Source of the DNA: Colocasia esculenta
Taxonomy: Eukaryota > Streptophyta > Magnoliopsida > Alismatales > Araceae
Direction: 5' to 3'
DNA length: 64,000 nucleotides
NCBI GenBank assembly: GCA_014218235.1
Contig: CM024755.1
Location: 102,156,948-102,220,947, forward strand
The notes under the pieces were generated by a model, which made no database searches, was not told where the DNA came from, and saw only the letters and a list, made by a program, of their open reading frames with translations. Made by a program: the position numbers and the translations under genes. Shown here in pieces: positions 1 to 11,056 of the stretch. Positions within the stretch are counted from its first letter, which is position 1. Every line of letters starts with the position of its first letter.

Positions 1-454
1 TTTTCTTGCTCAAAAATAGAAGGAGATTCGATGGAGTGTTGTCCAATGAGTGTGCTTCTCACTCGTAAGAGAAGTTAGCTACATTGTTGCTTGCAAATAG
101 AAGAAGACTAGTAGTTGCTGATGTTAGCAGATAATCCTAAAACATGTGGTTCTAAGGACTGAATATAAAACTCATTTAGATTAATACTGAATTGGGATAA
201 ATCTTATGTCATCTTATGTGTGCTTGTTTTTAGTCACTAATACGTACCACTACTTGCATTATAAGCCTAAGGACTTAAACTATTTTCTACTGCAAAGTAC
301 ATGCACACTTAAATCATTTAGGATTTAAGGATAGAATCCACGGTCCATCAAATTGCATTAGATAGTTGACCAAATTAGTTGTTAGCATTAGATCATTCAT
401 TTATTACCGGATTTTTAAGCTTAACATTTAAAATGACTCATTCACTCCCTCTGG
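1..454. other. unassigned AT-rich sequence
   Basis: I see no coding frame or RNA gene here. It lies just upstream of a Copia RNase H remnant in the right orientation, so it may be more decayed Copia pol, but I could not recognise motifs. Confidence 0.3.
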
Positions 455-642
455 ATTAATCATTACAATGAGTTGGATTGTCATTTTGTCCGAAAGTGCA
501 TACAATATGGTCTTCTTTAGGTAGCTTACTTCCCATCTTCTCAATAGCTAGCTAATATCTTTACGAAGGCTTTACCTCAAGACTAATTCTTCAAACTTCA
601 CTCCAAATTGGTTCGTTGTCCCCCTCTCCAGCTTGAGGGGGA
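455..642 (+). pseudogene. Ty1/Copia RNase H C-terminal remnant and polypurine tract
   Basis: One continuous frame reads as the end of a Copia polyprotein: an ELDCHFVR-like stretch, then ANIFTKALPQD, FFKLHSKLVRCPP and LQLEGE. ADIFTKALP and the Leu-Glu-Gly end are the usual C-terminus of plant Copia RNase H. The frame is broken by three stops (TAG near 518, TAG near 545, TAA near 584), each explained by C to T change of a Gln codon, the expected decay of methylated DNA. The final GAGGGGGAG is the polypurine tract that primes plus-strand DNA and sits directly before the 3' LTR. The rest of pol is to the left of the window or unrecognisable. The element is dead. Confidence 0.85.
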
Positions 643-904
643 GTCTTACACTGTAGAGGTTACAGGGGGCATAACAGACTGTACCATTCCATGATCACTG
701 AAAATATTCTAGCACTATACAACAATAGCATATTCCTTTTGCACAATCCCAACAGATGATGGTGAGAGTGCACTCTCTTGTAACCACTCACAAGTTCTAT
801 AAATGGAAGGGTGGTGGCCATGGTAGAGGTCATCAACTCATCATTTCCTTCTAGTTGTCTCTCTGTTCTTCTCCCTGTTCTTGTTTCTTTACATTGCTTC
901 CACA
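643..904 (+). mobile_element. short Copia 3' LTR
   Basis: This follows the Copia polypurine tract directly. It has a TATA-like TATAAATGG at 798-806, a pyrimidine-rich stretch after it, and a plausible CA end near 902-904. Length is about 260 bp, normal for a small plant Copia LTR. The first bases are TC rather than TG, so the start could be 643 (mutated) or 652. There is no partner LTR in the window and no target duplication to confirm the end. Confidence 0.6.
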
Positions 905-2189
905 CGATCCAACTGAGAGAGATGTAGGAGTGGCGAGGGGCACTAGGGGGGTGCTCTGACACCAAAGAGAGACAAAGATATGTAGGGATGAGAAAGAGAG
1001 AGGTTGACATAGGGGAAGGAGAGAGAAAAAAGAGAGTGGGGTACTTTTGTCATTTCACCACTTATTTCACAATTTTGTTTTTTTAGCAAAATATTCTTCA
1101 GATTTTTAAAGGCCAAGTAACTCAAGGGATATAACTTGATACTTCTTTAATCAAATTTGGGGTATCTTTGATTACATGAAGATTTCAAAGACATATATGA
1201 GAATACATGAGAATTCAAGGGTATAGATATAATTATTCCAAAAAATAAAGATCTAGATTTCACCCACTTGCCATTTACACCCCCACCCCCTCCTTTATTA
1301 GTTATGCTACATCGTACATCTACTTGTGCCAAATACTGCTCTATCTACTCCACTTAATCGTTACACTTTTTGAAGGGTATAGGCATCAATACCGCAGAAG
1401 AAAGGGTATAATGCCACAATTAACCGGTGTTAAAGATATATAGGGATAAATATTTACAACAATATATATATATATGAGACCCGAATGCCCCACCAATGAC
1501 GGGCCCAGGTATTGATTACACGAGTAGTAATAATTTCTCAAAATTAAATGGAAATAGGCTTCAAATTCATCAGTCAACGTCTTTGCTCAAATTTCTCCAC
1601 TTGGGGAAGCATTTTACCCATGGATATGTAGGTTTAAATTCCTGGTTAGATTTTATTAGAGTTTGACGACAAGATATATGCTAACCGTGGGCCTGAGGAG
1701 TTAACTACGTATAATTCTACCCCGACCTTTTTTTAGGTGAAGTGAAATCACCTCTGAATAACTTGCATGCCCTTACTTTTTGCTTCAAAGTAAAATAGAT
1801 CAAAAAGTTGATTAACTTACACCTACATATTTTAACTCGGGTTTATAACCAACTACCAACGAAACTAAAGGGTATAGCAGTAGAATATGTACATATTGTA
1901 TACAAACGAGACACCAATAAAAGCAGAAAAATGAATTCACTTGTAAGGTTTCATATCGAATGCAGAAAGAGTAGGTGGTTTAACTCCCAGGGTTAATGAA
2001 CATGACAAAGTTCAAATATGCCAGACACTGACGACTCTTAAACAAGATTCATAAAACTGATGCAGTTGGGAAAGCACACCTGCGAAAGGCATTTAGTGCC
2101 CCCACATTCAAACCATATTTGTCGTTGATGTTCCATTTTTCAGCCACCATAATCAGAAGCCAACAGAAGCCCCACCGCAAAAGTAAACC
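905..2189. other. intergenic, no gene recognised
   Basis: AT-rich sequence with a short AT microsatellite near 1460-1475. Short open frames here have no recognisable domains. Because the WRAP73-like exon runs right to left and ends at 2190, its 3' UTR should lie in the right-hand part of this stretch. Confidence 0.4.
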
Positions 2190-2560
2190 TCACTCATCGA
2201 TACCATCGTCACTTGAGCCCGAGTTCAAAGGGAGTACCGCAGCACAGCAAAAAGAATCTCGATCCTTAAGAAGGAGGCAGCTTCCATCCGAGTTCCATTT
2301 TAGGTCTGAGACGACAAAATTTGGGAGTGGAACACCCACAGAATACGCCCCAGATGGGCTCCACATATACAGGTGGGAGCTTCCTGTGCACAAGACAAGA
2401 CGTGGGCCTGCCGGATCCCAGGCTGCAGAACGTATTGGCTCCTTTTGAACCAAAACTGCAGCAAGCTCAAGATGGCGAATATTCCATATCCAAAGAACTG
2501 TCGGCATGTTATCATTACGGGTGAAGAGATACTGACTGTCATTACTCCATGACAAGAGGC
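2190..2560 (-). CDS. WRAP73: last exon of a WRAP73/WDR8-like WD-repeat protein (partial gene)
   Basis: The minus strand encodes about 122 residues ending in TGA at 2190-2192. They include TRNDNMPTVLWIWN, a PIRSAAWDPAGPRLVLCTGS stretch and LYMWSPSGAYSV, followed by WNSDGSCLLLKD and a short acidic tail (SSDDGIDE). This matches the C-terminal WD repeats of the WRAP73 (WDR8) family, where human and plant members share the DNxMPxxLWIW and PRLxxCTGxSxLYxWSPxG motifs. WRAP73 acts at centrosomes and spindle poles in animals and fungi; the plant role is inferred from the family. I place the exon start at 2560 because a clear acceptor (AATACAG) precedes it and the upstream translation has no similarity. 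Upstream exons should lie to the right, but none was found before the transposons. No stop or frameshift is visible, so the exon may belong to a live gene with a very long intron. Confidence 0.8.
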
Positions 2561-3067
2561 CTGTATTCACAGAACAATTGAAACAGTGACAAGCATCCAG
2601 CTCCATCATGAATGCGGTGAACAAGAAACGCCAAAGCTTGGCAATAAAGGACAGGTCAGGAATGGTAGAAGAATCTCTTTTGTCTTTCAATATCAATGGA
2701 TCGACCGTTACCTTCCTGTAGAGGCAAAAATATTTTCCAAAAAATTGTTTCATAGATCCACACAAGAGTACTTAGGTAGTTAGGTTCTCCCAGTAAGTCA
2801 AAAAGTGTATCATGCGCAAATCTAACCAGGCTTTGCAGTGGTGGCATAACCAGGTTGGGAAAAAAAAAAGGGAAGGAATTCTAGCTATGGAACATCTAGT
2901 GAAACTGTAGCTGGATTTGAGATCTCATTCAAAGAGAAAGATAACAAATATCTGGAGTTTCAATTTTTATCCTACACAAATGATCCGATCCACAAGGGCC
3001 CCCATTGGGATTTGTTTTGATCATCTTTCTTTGAGGAAGAGGCGGAAACATAATTAACTTGAACTCA
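2561..3067 (-). other. probable intron sequence of the WRAP73-like gene
   Basis: This lies directly upstream (minus strand) of the acceptor at 2561-2562. The open frame continues through it, but its translation does not resemble WD repeats. I see no further exon. Confidence 0.4.
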
Positions 3068-3384
3068 GCTAATATGAAGTGCAAGGGCCTTGGACAATTC
3101 CAAATCAGTTCTGTCTAAGCACAAGGAAGCTATAAGCAATGCGACTATGAATATCATGGAGAGTTTAATCCTGGCTCAGGATGAATGCTGACGGAATGCT
3201 TAACACATGCAAGTCGGATGGCAACTGGTGTTTCCAGTGACGGATGGGTGAATAATGCATAAGAATCTGTCCTTGGGAGGGGAAGAACAACTGGACAAGG
3301 CTGATAATACCCAGTAGGCTAAGCAGCAAAAGGAGGAATCTATCCGAGGGGCTAGAATCTGATTAGCTAGTTGGTGCAACCAAG
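3068..3384 (+). pseudogene. rrn16: nuclear plastid DNA: rrn16 promoter region and 5' end of 16S rRNA
   Basis: From 3122 the sequence reads ACAAGGAAGCTATAAG, then ATCATGGAGAG and the 16S start AGTTTAATCCTGGCTCAGG. It continues through CTTAACACATGCAAGTCGGA, GGTGTTTCCAGTG, CTTGGGAGGGGAA, AGCAAAAGGAGGAATC and GATTAGCTAGTTGGTG. This is about the first 225 bases of plastid 16S rRNA, preceded by about 90 bases of the plastid rrn16 upstream region with internal deletions. Many differences from the plastid consensus are C to T or G to A, as expected for an old methylated nuclear copy. It is far too short and mutated to work as rRNA. It probably sits in an intron of, or next to, the WRAP73-like gene. 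Confidence 0.88.
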
Positions 3385-5016
3385 CTGAGACAAACCTCAG
3401 ACAAAATATATCAGAATGGTTCGGTATAGAAACCTGACATTATAAGAAACCCCATAAATTCTGTGATAATATATCTAAGAAAAACCAACTTCTCAAGTGC
3501 AGAGATTTAATTATATTGTCAACCACAAGCTTTTCCATAGACGTATATATCCTGTTCAATCTCCACATCAGCTAAATTGTATGGGCATAAACAGAGAAAC
3601 ACATGTTAAATGATAGCTGATTTTACTGTTACAGATCCTGATACCCCCTCAACTGAAGAATCTTCCAACAAGTTCTTAAAGCATCCCTTACAGACAGTCA
3701 ATTCTCATCAATGTACTAAAGCTTCTGGTCCCTGCTCTTCTGCACTACCCAAAAAATTATAATCACGTGCCAATAACAGCAACAAAGTTGCTGAAACAGA
3801 AATTCTGATTCGCAATCTTCGAATATTAGAGATATCAATATCTACATCTATAAAGTAACAAAAAGAAAGGATTTCTTTTTACATATTACACCATGAAATC
3901 TTTCAATATTCCAAATATCACCCTGAAATTCCAAAATAGAAACCACAAAAGTATAACCTCCCAATTAATCTGCCCCTAGACACTCTAGATAATTCCAAAC
4001 TCCAAATACAATATGGCATGCTGCATTTCCATTTATCTACTCCCTCTACAGGGGACCCCTCCTCTTGCTGCTAACCTCCTCCAGGCACTGCAAGGCCACC
4101 TATCTATACTGCAAGACTACAGACTGCCTGAGCTATGCCATCCACCAGCTCAGATGAAATGCCACCTACCAGCCACACCTTCGCTGTCCACATGCTGATC
4201 AGGAGTTTGAGCAGGATGGGGAGACAGAACAAGAGTGGGGAGGAGGAGGTGGAGTTGCAGATTGTCAAGGGAGGAGGTGGAATGTGGGCCAATGAGAAAT
4301 CAAGAAACAGGGGACACTGGGCAGAGGTTGGTGTGTGTAGGGAGCTCGGGAGGATTCTTACATGAAACCCTACTATGTCCCTCACTCTTTTACAACATCA
4401 AGAAGAATAGGGAGAAAAAGTGTTTCTGGCAACACATAGAAGTCGCAATTTAAATACATTGAATAAATCTTATAAAGTTGCAGGAGGAGATGTTTTCATT
4501 TTTAAACTATTCTCTTCGTTTAGGTGTTCTCTGAAATCAGAGCAGACTATCTACATCACTTCGGAATTTAGACTTCAATACTCCGTGGGAATAGAGGGAG
4601 GAGTCAAGTAAAGTTTCGGAGACTTAGAATGACTATCCATGTAGATTTGGATCCCCCCCCCAGGCAGTGTCGCAGTGTTAACTACATCAATCAAATGTTC
4701 AAGCACCCTTGTCTATCCATCATTTAATGCCCTTGAAAGTAAAGTGACACAACTAAAATGTACACGATTAGATAAAGCCATGAGAGTGGCCCAGACATGG
4801 ATTGCCGAATCAGCCAATCCAGATCGGAATCGACCATAGCCAATCCAATTACGCTCCAAATGGGCCGAGTCAGATATCCTCATGCCATATCCAGTAAACC
4901 CATGTAATTAAACAAAATCTCGGCCAATCCCCCCCCCCCAATCCATTTCCTCGATCCCGGTGGGGATTGGTTGATCCCGGCTGATCAGATCTGATTCCGG
5001 ATCGGGGTCGGGGTCC

Positions 5017-5093
5017 GGACCCCGATCCAATCCGGAATTCCTTGACCCAGAAGTCGGACCCCGATCCAATCCAGAATTCCTTGGCCCAGAAGT
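5017..5093. repeat. two-copy tandem repeat, about 38 bp
   Basis: Two nearly identical units (5017-5053 and 5056-5093) share GGACCCCGATCCAATCC, then GAATTCCTTG and CCCAGAAGT. The segment before it (4800-5016) is rich in GATCC/GGATC words. It could be the subterminal part of an unrecognised DNA transposon, but no terminal repeats were found. Confidence 0.6.
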
Positions 5094-5599
5094 TATGTCA
5101 TGCTCTTTGATGATACATGAGGTTTGGAAAGCATGCTTTTTGTTGTCTAAAATGAAGTGATCGTAGTTACAATAGAACAGCTGAATAGGGGAGGGGGATC
5201 AACTTTAGAAAAATTTTAGGCATAGGATTCAATATGGAATGGTGGTGATCAAATCAGGGTTCATGATAAGCTTGGAATCATCTTTCTGCATATTTCTTTC
5301 CATTGAATAAATGACCCACTGCCGAACATGGAGAGCCCTAAGCATTATGCCTAACTGATTTTAGGATGATTCTTTTGTTGACAGAATTTGACACACATTT
5401 TCTCTTTTTTTGTTTTCTTTAATGAATTTTCCCTTTGAGTTTTATGGCCTTTATTTCACTTGGTGTGTTTTAGTCATTTGACACCTTAGGGTGTGCAGAG
5501 CTGACTAATTTGGGGATCAAATTTTGTAGGTGCCAAGAAGGTGACATCAAAACTTAGTCCACATTAAAGGTATTAGAGATGTTCAATGATGATAAATTA

Positions 5600-5621
5600 G
5601 GGGGGGGGGGGGGGGGGGGGG
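5600..5621 (+). repeat. uninterrupted run of 22 G
   Basis: Twenty-two consecutive G bases in otherwise AT-rich DNA. The length may be unreliable because such runs are hard to sequence. Confidence 0.9.
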
Positions 5622-6424
5622 AATCACCCATTTGATTTAGATGCTATTGCTAATAACTCCTGAAGGACCTGAACATGTACATTTTCTAAGGGCATAAAAG
5701 CATCAAGGTTAACAATGTAGTCTGAGAATAATCCAAGGGCATTATACAGCTTTCAAGCTCATGGTTATGTTCAAAATGAGACATTTACAATGGGCTTATT
5801 TATAAGCTTAGGTATCAAAGGATATCCTTAATGGATAAAGGAAAATGATAATACGGTCATCAATCCTGAGGATCTGAAACCCACCCATTAGTAGTATTCT
5901 TTAACCCATCCAAATGAGACAATATCCCTCACCCATTAGGTATCCAATTAAAATCACAATGCATGCATCATTGGTATTTGCCCAATCAATATTTTGTCAA
6001 GAATCCTTAAACACACTTGGACTCTTTGCATGTCACATTAAGATTGAGCAGAAAGCTTTATTTAAAAGGGATTTTTACCTATCAGTCCCTATAACCTTAT
6101 TGAATTCTAAATAACTCCATCGAATCTTTTGAAATGAAAACAGATCTCCAAAATCTTGTGTGATACAAAATAAGTACTTGCAGATAATTTCCATCCAAGA
6201 AAAGCATCACTTGTGGAATGTTTCATCTATAGGGAACTGTTAGTTTTCTTAGGAGTTAGGATGCAAATGCCTCCTTCCTCTCAAGAAAGAAGATGGTACT
6301 CTATCTTGCAAAGAGGAGTGGCTCAATGAAATGGCAAAAGTGGTGGTCAACTGGAGATCTAAAGTGGCAGCAGAGGGCAGAAGTCGACCAGAGAAGATCA
6401 CAGTACCCTCCATACACCCTCCCC

Positions 6425-6690
6425 CCCAAAACCTTAATACCATTTGGAGCAAATGTCATGATGCCAAAAGGGATCCAACCACTCTTGCTCCAAATTCTCT
6501 CACTCACCTGCACACGTGCTCTTTATTCTCCCTTCTCCTGCACAAGTGATCAAAATTCTTCACCCCCCCCCAACCTTAATACCACGTGAAGCACATGTCA
6601 TGGTGCCAAAGGGCTCCCCCACCCTTGCTCCAAACTCTACCTGTCTATCTCTCTCCTGCACAAGTGCCAAAATTTCTCCCCCCTCCAGCA
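6425..6690 (+). repeat. diverged direct duplication, about 145 bp apart
   Basis: Two blocks (about 6430-6545 and 6575-6690) share the same order of words: CCTTAATACCA, GTCATG.TGCCAAA.GG, CTTGCTCCAAA.TCT and CTCCTGCACAAGTG. Divergence is roughly 20 percent by eye. No coding sense is apparent. Confidence 0.6.
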
Positions 6691-6856
6691 CCGCTCTCTC
6701 TCTCTCTCTCTCTCGGCATTCTTGCCATTTCTCTCCTAGGGTTAATGTTAACTAGGGTTCAAGACAACGCTCGTGACGGAAATAAATGGCAGGGAGTTAT
6801 TCTCCACCGGCGCAAAACTTTGAGGGGTTATCTTCATTTACAAAGTGTTGGATGAA

Positions 6857-6918
6857 AATTTTCTCATGCAAATAAAATACTTGTTTTAAATATCTAGAAC
6901 AAGTGCATGAGGAGAAAG
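6857..6918. repeat. nested inverted repeat at the LTR start
   Basis: ACTTGTT (6879-6885) pairs with AACAAGT, and flanking TTTCTC/ATGC pairs with GCAT/GAGGAGAAA apart from a three-base bulge. The same structure is at the start of the second LTR (22930-22991), with one C/T change in the outer arm. Confidence 0.6.
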
Positions 6919-7559
6919 AAAAATTTATCCAAAATTCTGGATGAAAATAATCCTCAAACCCATTTGTTCAGAAATTTCGGAACGAGTGAAAGATAGAAAA
7001 TCGTTCCTCTGAATTTTCAAAATGGGTAAAACAGCAGAAAACAGAAATAAATTTCTGCGTATGGTCGAATTTCGGATGAGAGTCATCCCGAGTAAAATTG
7101 GGGCTGAAATCATGCAAACCCCGACATGCTCGGACTAAAATCTCCACCGATCGATCATTTCAAGTATTCGGAATGAATACGCGAGAGGGGAAAATATCTA
7201 TCCATGGCCCAGATAAAAGATATCCCTTGAATTTTTTTTAGAATTTTCGGAATGGGTGAACTGAACAAAGTCACTTATTTCTTATTTTTTGAAATAAATT
7301 AAGTACAGAAAATAAAAAGAAATATTTTTGTGCGCCGAAGAGAAGTAAATCTCATGTTTCCGGGATGTCCGAAATTAAATCCCGTGTTTCCAGAATTAAA
7401 TGTCCCAATAATATCCTGCGTGGCCTCGTATTTAAAATATGCGAACAACGGTCAAAATACCCATGACAGCAGGAAATGACATGTTCTTCCGCCAGAAAGG
7501 AATCCCCACGTGGAAGAAATGGACAAGGACAGGTCAAATTTATATATATGTGTGGGCTG

Positions 7560-7980
7560 CACAGTCCGGTGGGGACTCCACCAGACCCACGCGCCTGGTG
7601 GGAGTTCCACCGGGACATGCCCCCTCGGTGGGCACCGGGCGCCCGCGCGCGCCCGGTGGGGCGCCCACCGGTGCGCCCGCACGCGCCTGGTGGGACGCCC
7701 ACCGGCGTGCCCGCGCGTGCCCGGTGGGATGCCCACCGGGGCCACGCGCCCGGTGGGCCCCCACTGGGGCCTGCGCGCACCGGTGTGGGTCCCACCGGTG
7801 CTGCGCACCTGGTGGCCCCCCCCCCCACTGGGGGCCGCACACACCGGTGGGAGTCCCACCAGTGCTGCGCACTGGTGGGCCTCCCACCGGCCCCTCTATG
7901 AGCGCAGCAGGTGGGCACCGGTGGGAGCCCCACCGGCCCCTCCATGAGCGCAGCAGGTGGGCCTCCCACCGGCCCCATTC
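7560..7980. repeat. E1 U3 palindrome array (GGTGGG/CCCACC)
   Basis: This GC-rich block is made of about fifteen short inverted repeats. Examples are CCGGTGGGATGCCCACCGG, CTGGTGGGCCTCCCACCGG and ACCGGTGTGGGTCCCACCGG. Stems are 6-9 bp with loops of a few bases. It ends about 115 bp before the TATA box. The copy in the second LTR (47350-47750) has the same type of units but lacks some. Confidence 0.85.
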
Positions 7981-8096
7981 TCCTGTCCAAAAAAGAAACA
8001 AGAGGGAAAAAGGACAGAACATACCTGGTGGAGGCGCCCCCGGATGCTCTGGTGGAGTATCTTCCGGTGGGATGTCCACCTCCACCCTCAAACTCC

Positions 8097-8105
8097 TATA
8101 AAAGG
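8097..8105 (+). promoter_or_regulatory. E1 LTR TATA box
   Basis: TATAAAAGG inside CTCCTATAAAAGGAGG, itself a short palindrome. The counterpart in the second LTR is at 47868-47876. It is the only TATA motif of this quality near the U3 palindrome array. Confidence 0.75.
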
Positions 8106-8265
8106 AGGAGAACTCAGGGGAGGATTTTCTGAAGTACGGAGAGAGAGGACCAAGCCTGGGAGTTCAGAAATCCCCCTTCCTTGCTTGCTCTGTCCAGTGT
8201 GCTCACGCAAGGCAAAAGTTAGGAAAGTTGCCTTGTTCTGATTAAGGCAAATCTATATTTGCCAT

Positions 8266-8392
8266 GTGATCATTTGAAAACCAGTCTCCATGGGTTTAGA
8301 AAGTGGACCTAATATGACAGAAAAATGAATGATCATTTGGAAACCAGTCTCCATGGGTTTAGAAAGTGGACCCAGCATGACAGAAAAAATGA
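8266..8392 (+). repeat. tandem duplication, about 63 bp, in E1 R/U5
   Basis: Two copies of a unit containing GATCATTTG.AAACCAGTC, then TCCATGGGTTTAGAAAGTGG and ATGACAGAAAAA. Both are also present in the second LTR (48046-48172). Confidence 0.8.
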
Positions 8393-8764
8393 ATGGAAGC
8401 CCTATTCTGCTGCTCCTGTACGCCAACAAGAGGTGGCCCGTGCTGGACTTTATGGGGATTTAAAAGAAGATTTTGAAAGCCCTGTCATGCAATTAAAGAA
8501 AGAAACAAAGCAAGGCATGGTGGACAATTACAAAAGGAGCCATTTATGATGAAAATTTCTCTCCTCCATCATGAAATCAAAAAAGGGAAGTACTGTGCAT
8601 GGATATTTCTCGAGTTTCTCAAAGGCTGAACAGTACAAATGAAGAAAATTGCAATTATACCTCACAATCATGTGTAATTGTATAATTGCCCAAAAAATGG
8701 CCAGAAATTCAGAACTGTGATATAATTGCCCAACAATATGAAGAATAATTCTGAAAATTGCGAA

Positions 8765-9470
8765 CATACCCCTGATCAAGGGAATATTGCAAATATACCC
8801 CATGACTGGGAAAACTGCAGAAATACCCTCATGTCAGGGAAAATTGCAGAATTACCCCCATGACTGGGAAAATTGCAGAATTACCCCCATGACTGGGAAA
8901 ATTGCAGAAATGTCCCTGTTTTAGGGGAAATTCCAATAATACCCCCATGTCTGGGAAAATTGCAGAAATACCCTCATGTCTGGGAAAATTGCAGAAATAC
9001 CTCCACGTCAAGGGAAAATTGCAGAAATACCCCCATGACTGGGAAAACTGCAGAAATACCCTCATGTCAGGGAAAATTGCAGAATTACCCTCATGACTGG
9101 AAAAATTACAGAATTACCCCCATGACTGGGAAAATTGCAGAAATACCCCCATGACTGGAAAAATTACAGAAATGTCCCTGTTTGAGGGGAAATTGCAGAA
9201 ATACCCCCATGTTAGGGGAAATTACAGAAATACCCCCATGTTAAGGGAAAATCCCAGAAAAGTCCCTGTTCAAGGGGAAATTCCAGAAATACCCCCATGT
9301 CAAGGGAAAAATTGCAGAAATACCCCCATGACTGGGAAAAGTGCAGAAATACCCCCATGACAGAGAAAATTGCAGAAATACCCCCATAACAGGGAAAATT
9401 ACAGAAATACCCGAGTCTGGAAAAATTATATAAATACCTCCAGAGATTAGAAATTGCAGAAATGTCCCTA
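8765..9470 (+). repeat. about 24 tandem units of 29 bp in E1 U5
   Basis: The unit is roughly ACCCCCATGACTGGG followed by AAAATTGCAGAAAT. Most units allow a CCC/GGG mini-stem (CCC-ATGACT-GGG, CCCC-ATGTTA-GGGG). The second LTR (48545-49200) has slightly fewer units, so copies have been gained or lost since insertion. Long open frames on both strands here are artefacts of the repeat period. Confidence 0.9.
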
Positions 9471-9739
9471 AAGAGGTCCCAAACCCAAAGACCTTGAAGG
9501 GGGAAATTGCATAAGTGCTCCCGCTTGTGAGAAAGTCATTCAAGCCATGTTCGAACTTCACGAAAGTCAACTAAATACCATCGAAGTTCAGAAATTGCAC
9601 GAAAGTCTTTTCAAAGGAAGAAGCTATACAAGGTCCATGCCGTTCACATGACTCGGTGGAGCGGGACTCACGTCACTTCTCTGAAGCGGCGTGCGCTCTC
9701 CTGAGTCCGGTTTATGGCTGACAAAGTCTTGGGATTGTC

Positions 9740-10330
9740 AAGAAATGACAAATATATCCATGGAAGTCATGAAATAATTGAAAAGCCCCAAGAAGTCAAG
9801 AAATGATACAAGATACCCGGAGAAGTCAACAAATGACAGAAATACCCGGGACTACTTGGAAAAGCCAAGAAATGGCAGAAATGTCCGAAAAAGTCATGAA
9901 ATGACAGAAAAGACATAGAATGCCAATAAATGGCAGAAGCGTCTGGGTAAGTCAACAAATGACAGAAATACCCGAGACTGCTCGAAAAAGCCAAGAAATG
10001 GCAGAAATGTCCGAAGAAGTCATGAAATGACAAGAAAAGACATAGAATGCCAATAAATGGCAGAAGCGTCCGGGTAAGTCAACAAATGACAGAAATACCC
10101 GAGACTGCTCGAAAAAGTCAAGAAATGGCAGAAATGTCTGAAAATGTCAAGAAATGACAGAAAAGACATAGAATGCCAATAAATGGCAGAAGCGTCTGGG
10201 TAAGTCAACAAATGACAGAAATACTCGAGACTCTCGAAAAAGCCAAGAAATGGTGGAAATGTCTGAGAATGTCAAGAAATGACGAAAAGAACTCGAAGAT
10301 ATCAACTGATGGCAGAAGGTCTAAAAAGGC
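9740..10330 (+). repeat. about 128-bp repeats of TGYCA/TGRCA mini-hairpins
   Basis: GACATAGAATGCC recurs at about 9908, 10038 and 10164. Inside each period are small palindromes with a five-base A-rich loop: GTCAAGAAATGAC, GCCAAGAAATGGC, GCCAATAAATGGC and GTCAACAAATGAC. The second stem base switches T to C together with its partner (A to G). Counterpart at 49480-50070. Confidence 0.85.
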
Positions 10331-10544
10331 CGAGGAATGACAGAGGTGCCTTGAAATGTCAGAAAATGGCAAGGAGCTCTTGAACAGTCATAGATACAAT
10401 GTTGTCCAAGTCTCCTCCAGAAAAGGTGAAAGATTGCAGCGAAATCCCAAAAGGGGTACAAACTTGCAGAAACCTGACATGACCACAAAGCAAACACAAC
10501 GGGCCGACATTGATCATCTTGGTGATCCAACGACCTGTTCGTGA

Positions 10545-10690
10545 TTGAACTCAAATACAAAGGTCTGATCGTGATGATATTCAAGTCCAACGGTCCGATC
10601 GTGATGATATTTAAGTCCAACGGTCCGATCGTGATGATATTCAAGTCCAACGGTTCGATCGAGATGAAGATACAAATCAACGATCAGATC
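10545..10690 (+). repeat. four 30-bp units in E1 U5
   Basis: Units carry AACGGTCCGATCGTGATGAT followed by ATTCAAGTCC; the outer ones are diverged. Counterpart at 50292-50437. Confidence 0.85.
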
Positions 10691-10942
10691 GTGATAGAAG
10701 CAAGTCCAAAAGGGTCCGATTGCGACCGAATGAAATTCTGAAGACCCGATCATATAATCGGGACCATTTGTAAAGGTCTTGAAAGACCATTTGTATTTCA
10801 AATTACATGTGTATAAGCAATGAATATTCCAATTTTTGTTGCAAGAGTATGTATTCATGAAAGACGATCATCAAGGTCAATATTGTCACAATAAATAGAG
10901 ACAAAAGGTGTTCTTTGACAGAGAATCAAAGGTGTTCGAGGT

Positions 10943-11056
10943 CACCTCGATGTAAATTAACATCGACTTCGGTCGGTGGAGAAATGTCCAGTACACGACA
11001 CCCAAATCGCCTGATAAATGAATGAAATTTGTCTGTTTTAACAGACTGGCACGCCC
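10943..11056 (+). promoter_or_regulatory. conserved LTR block with internal PBS-like motif
   Basis: It contains a TCGATGT...ACATCGA palindrome, then GTCGGTGGAGA and GTCCAGTACA. A second palindrome follows, GTCTGTT-TT-AACAGAC, and then TGGCACGCCC at 11047-11056. The same block is in the solo LTR (13513-13699), E2 (29075-29347) and E3 (58868-59140), although these LTRs are otherwise unrelated. TGGCACGCCC is also the start of the true PBS 94 bp further on. Confidence 0.85.

Larger units (their letters stand above)
3385..6845. other. intergenic or intronic sequence without recognised genes
   Basis: I find no convincing exon. The open frames at 4013-4453 and 6293-6855 lack known motifs. The stretch contains a CCCCGATCCAATCC-rich segment (4800-5095), a long G run, and a diverged direct repeat near 6430-6690, annotated separately. 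A CT microsatellite lies near 6693-6714, followed by CCTAGGGTT-like text at the edge of E1. Confidence 0.4.

Noticed and set aside
3160..3384. Functional plastid-type 16S rRNA gene
   Set aside because: Only the first 225 bases are present, with many mutations and deletions.
6841..6845. CAAAG as proven E1 target duplication
   Set aside because: The right-hand copy cannot be found because the right end of E1 is missing; left unproven.
7352..8101. Long overlapping open frames on both strands in the GC-rich part of the E1 LTR
   Set aside because: They arise because palindromic GGTGGG/CCCACC repeats lack stop codons; translations are Pro/Gly/Arg/His repeats, and the second LTR has indels of lengths not divisible by three.
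8829..9570. Open frames with repeated NYPHDWENCRN-like peptides
   Set aside because: Product of the 29-bp tandem repeat; inside the LTR, and unit number differs between LTRs.
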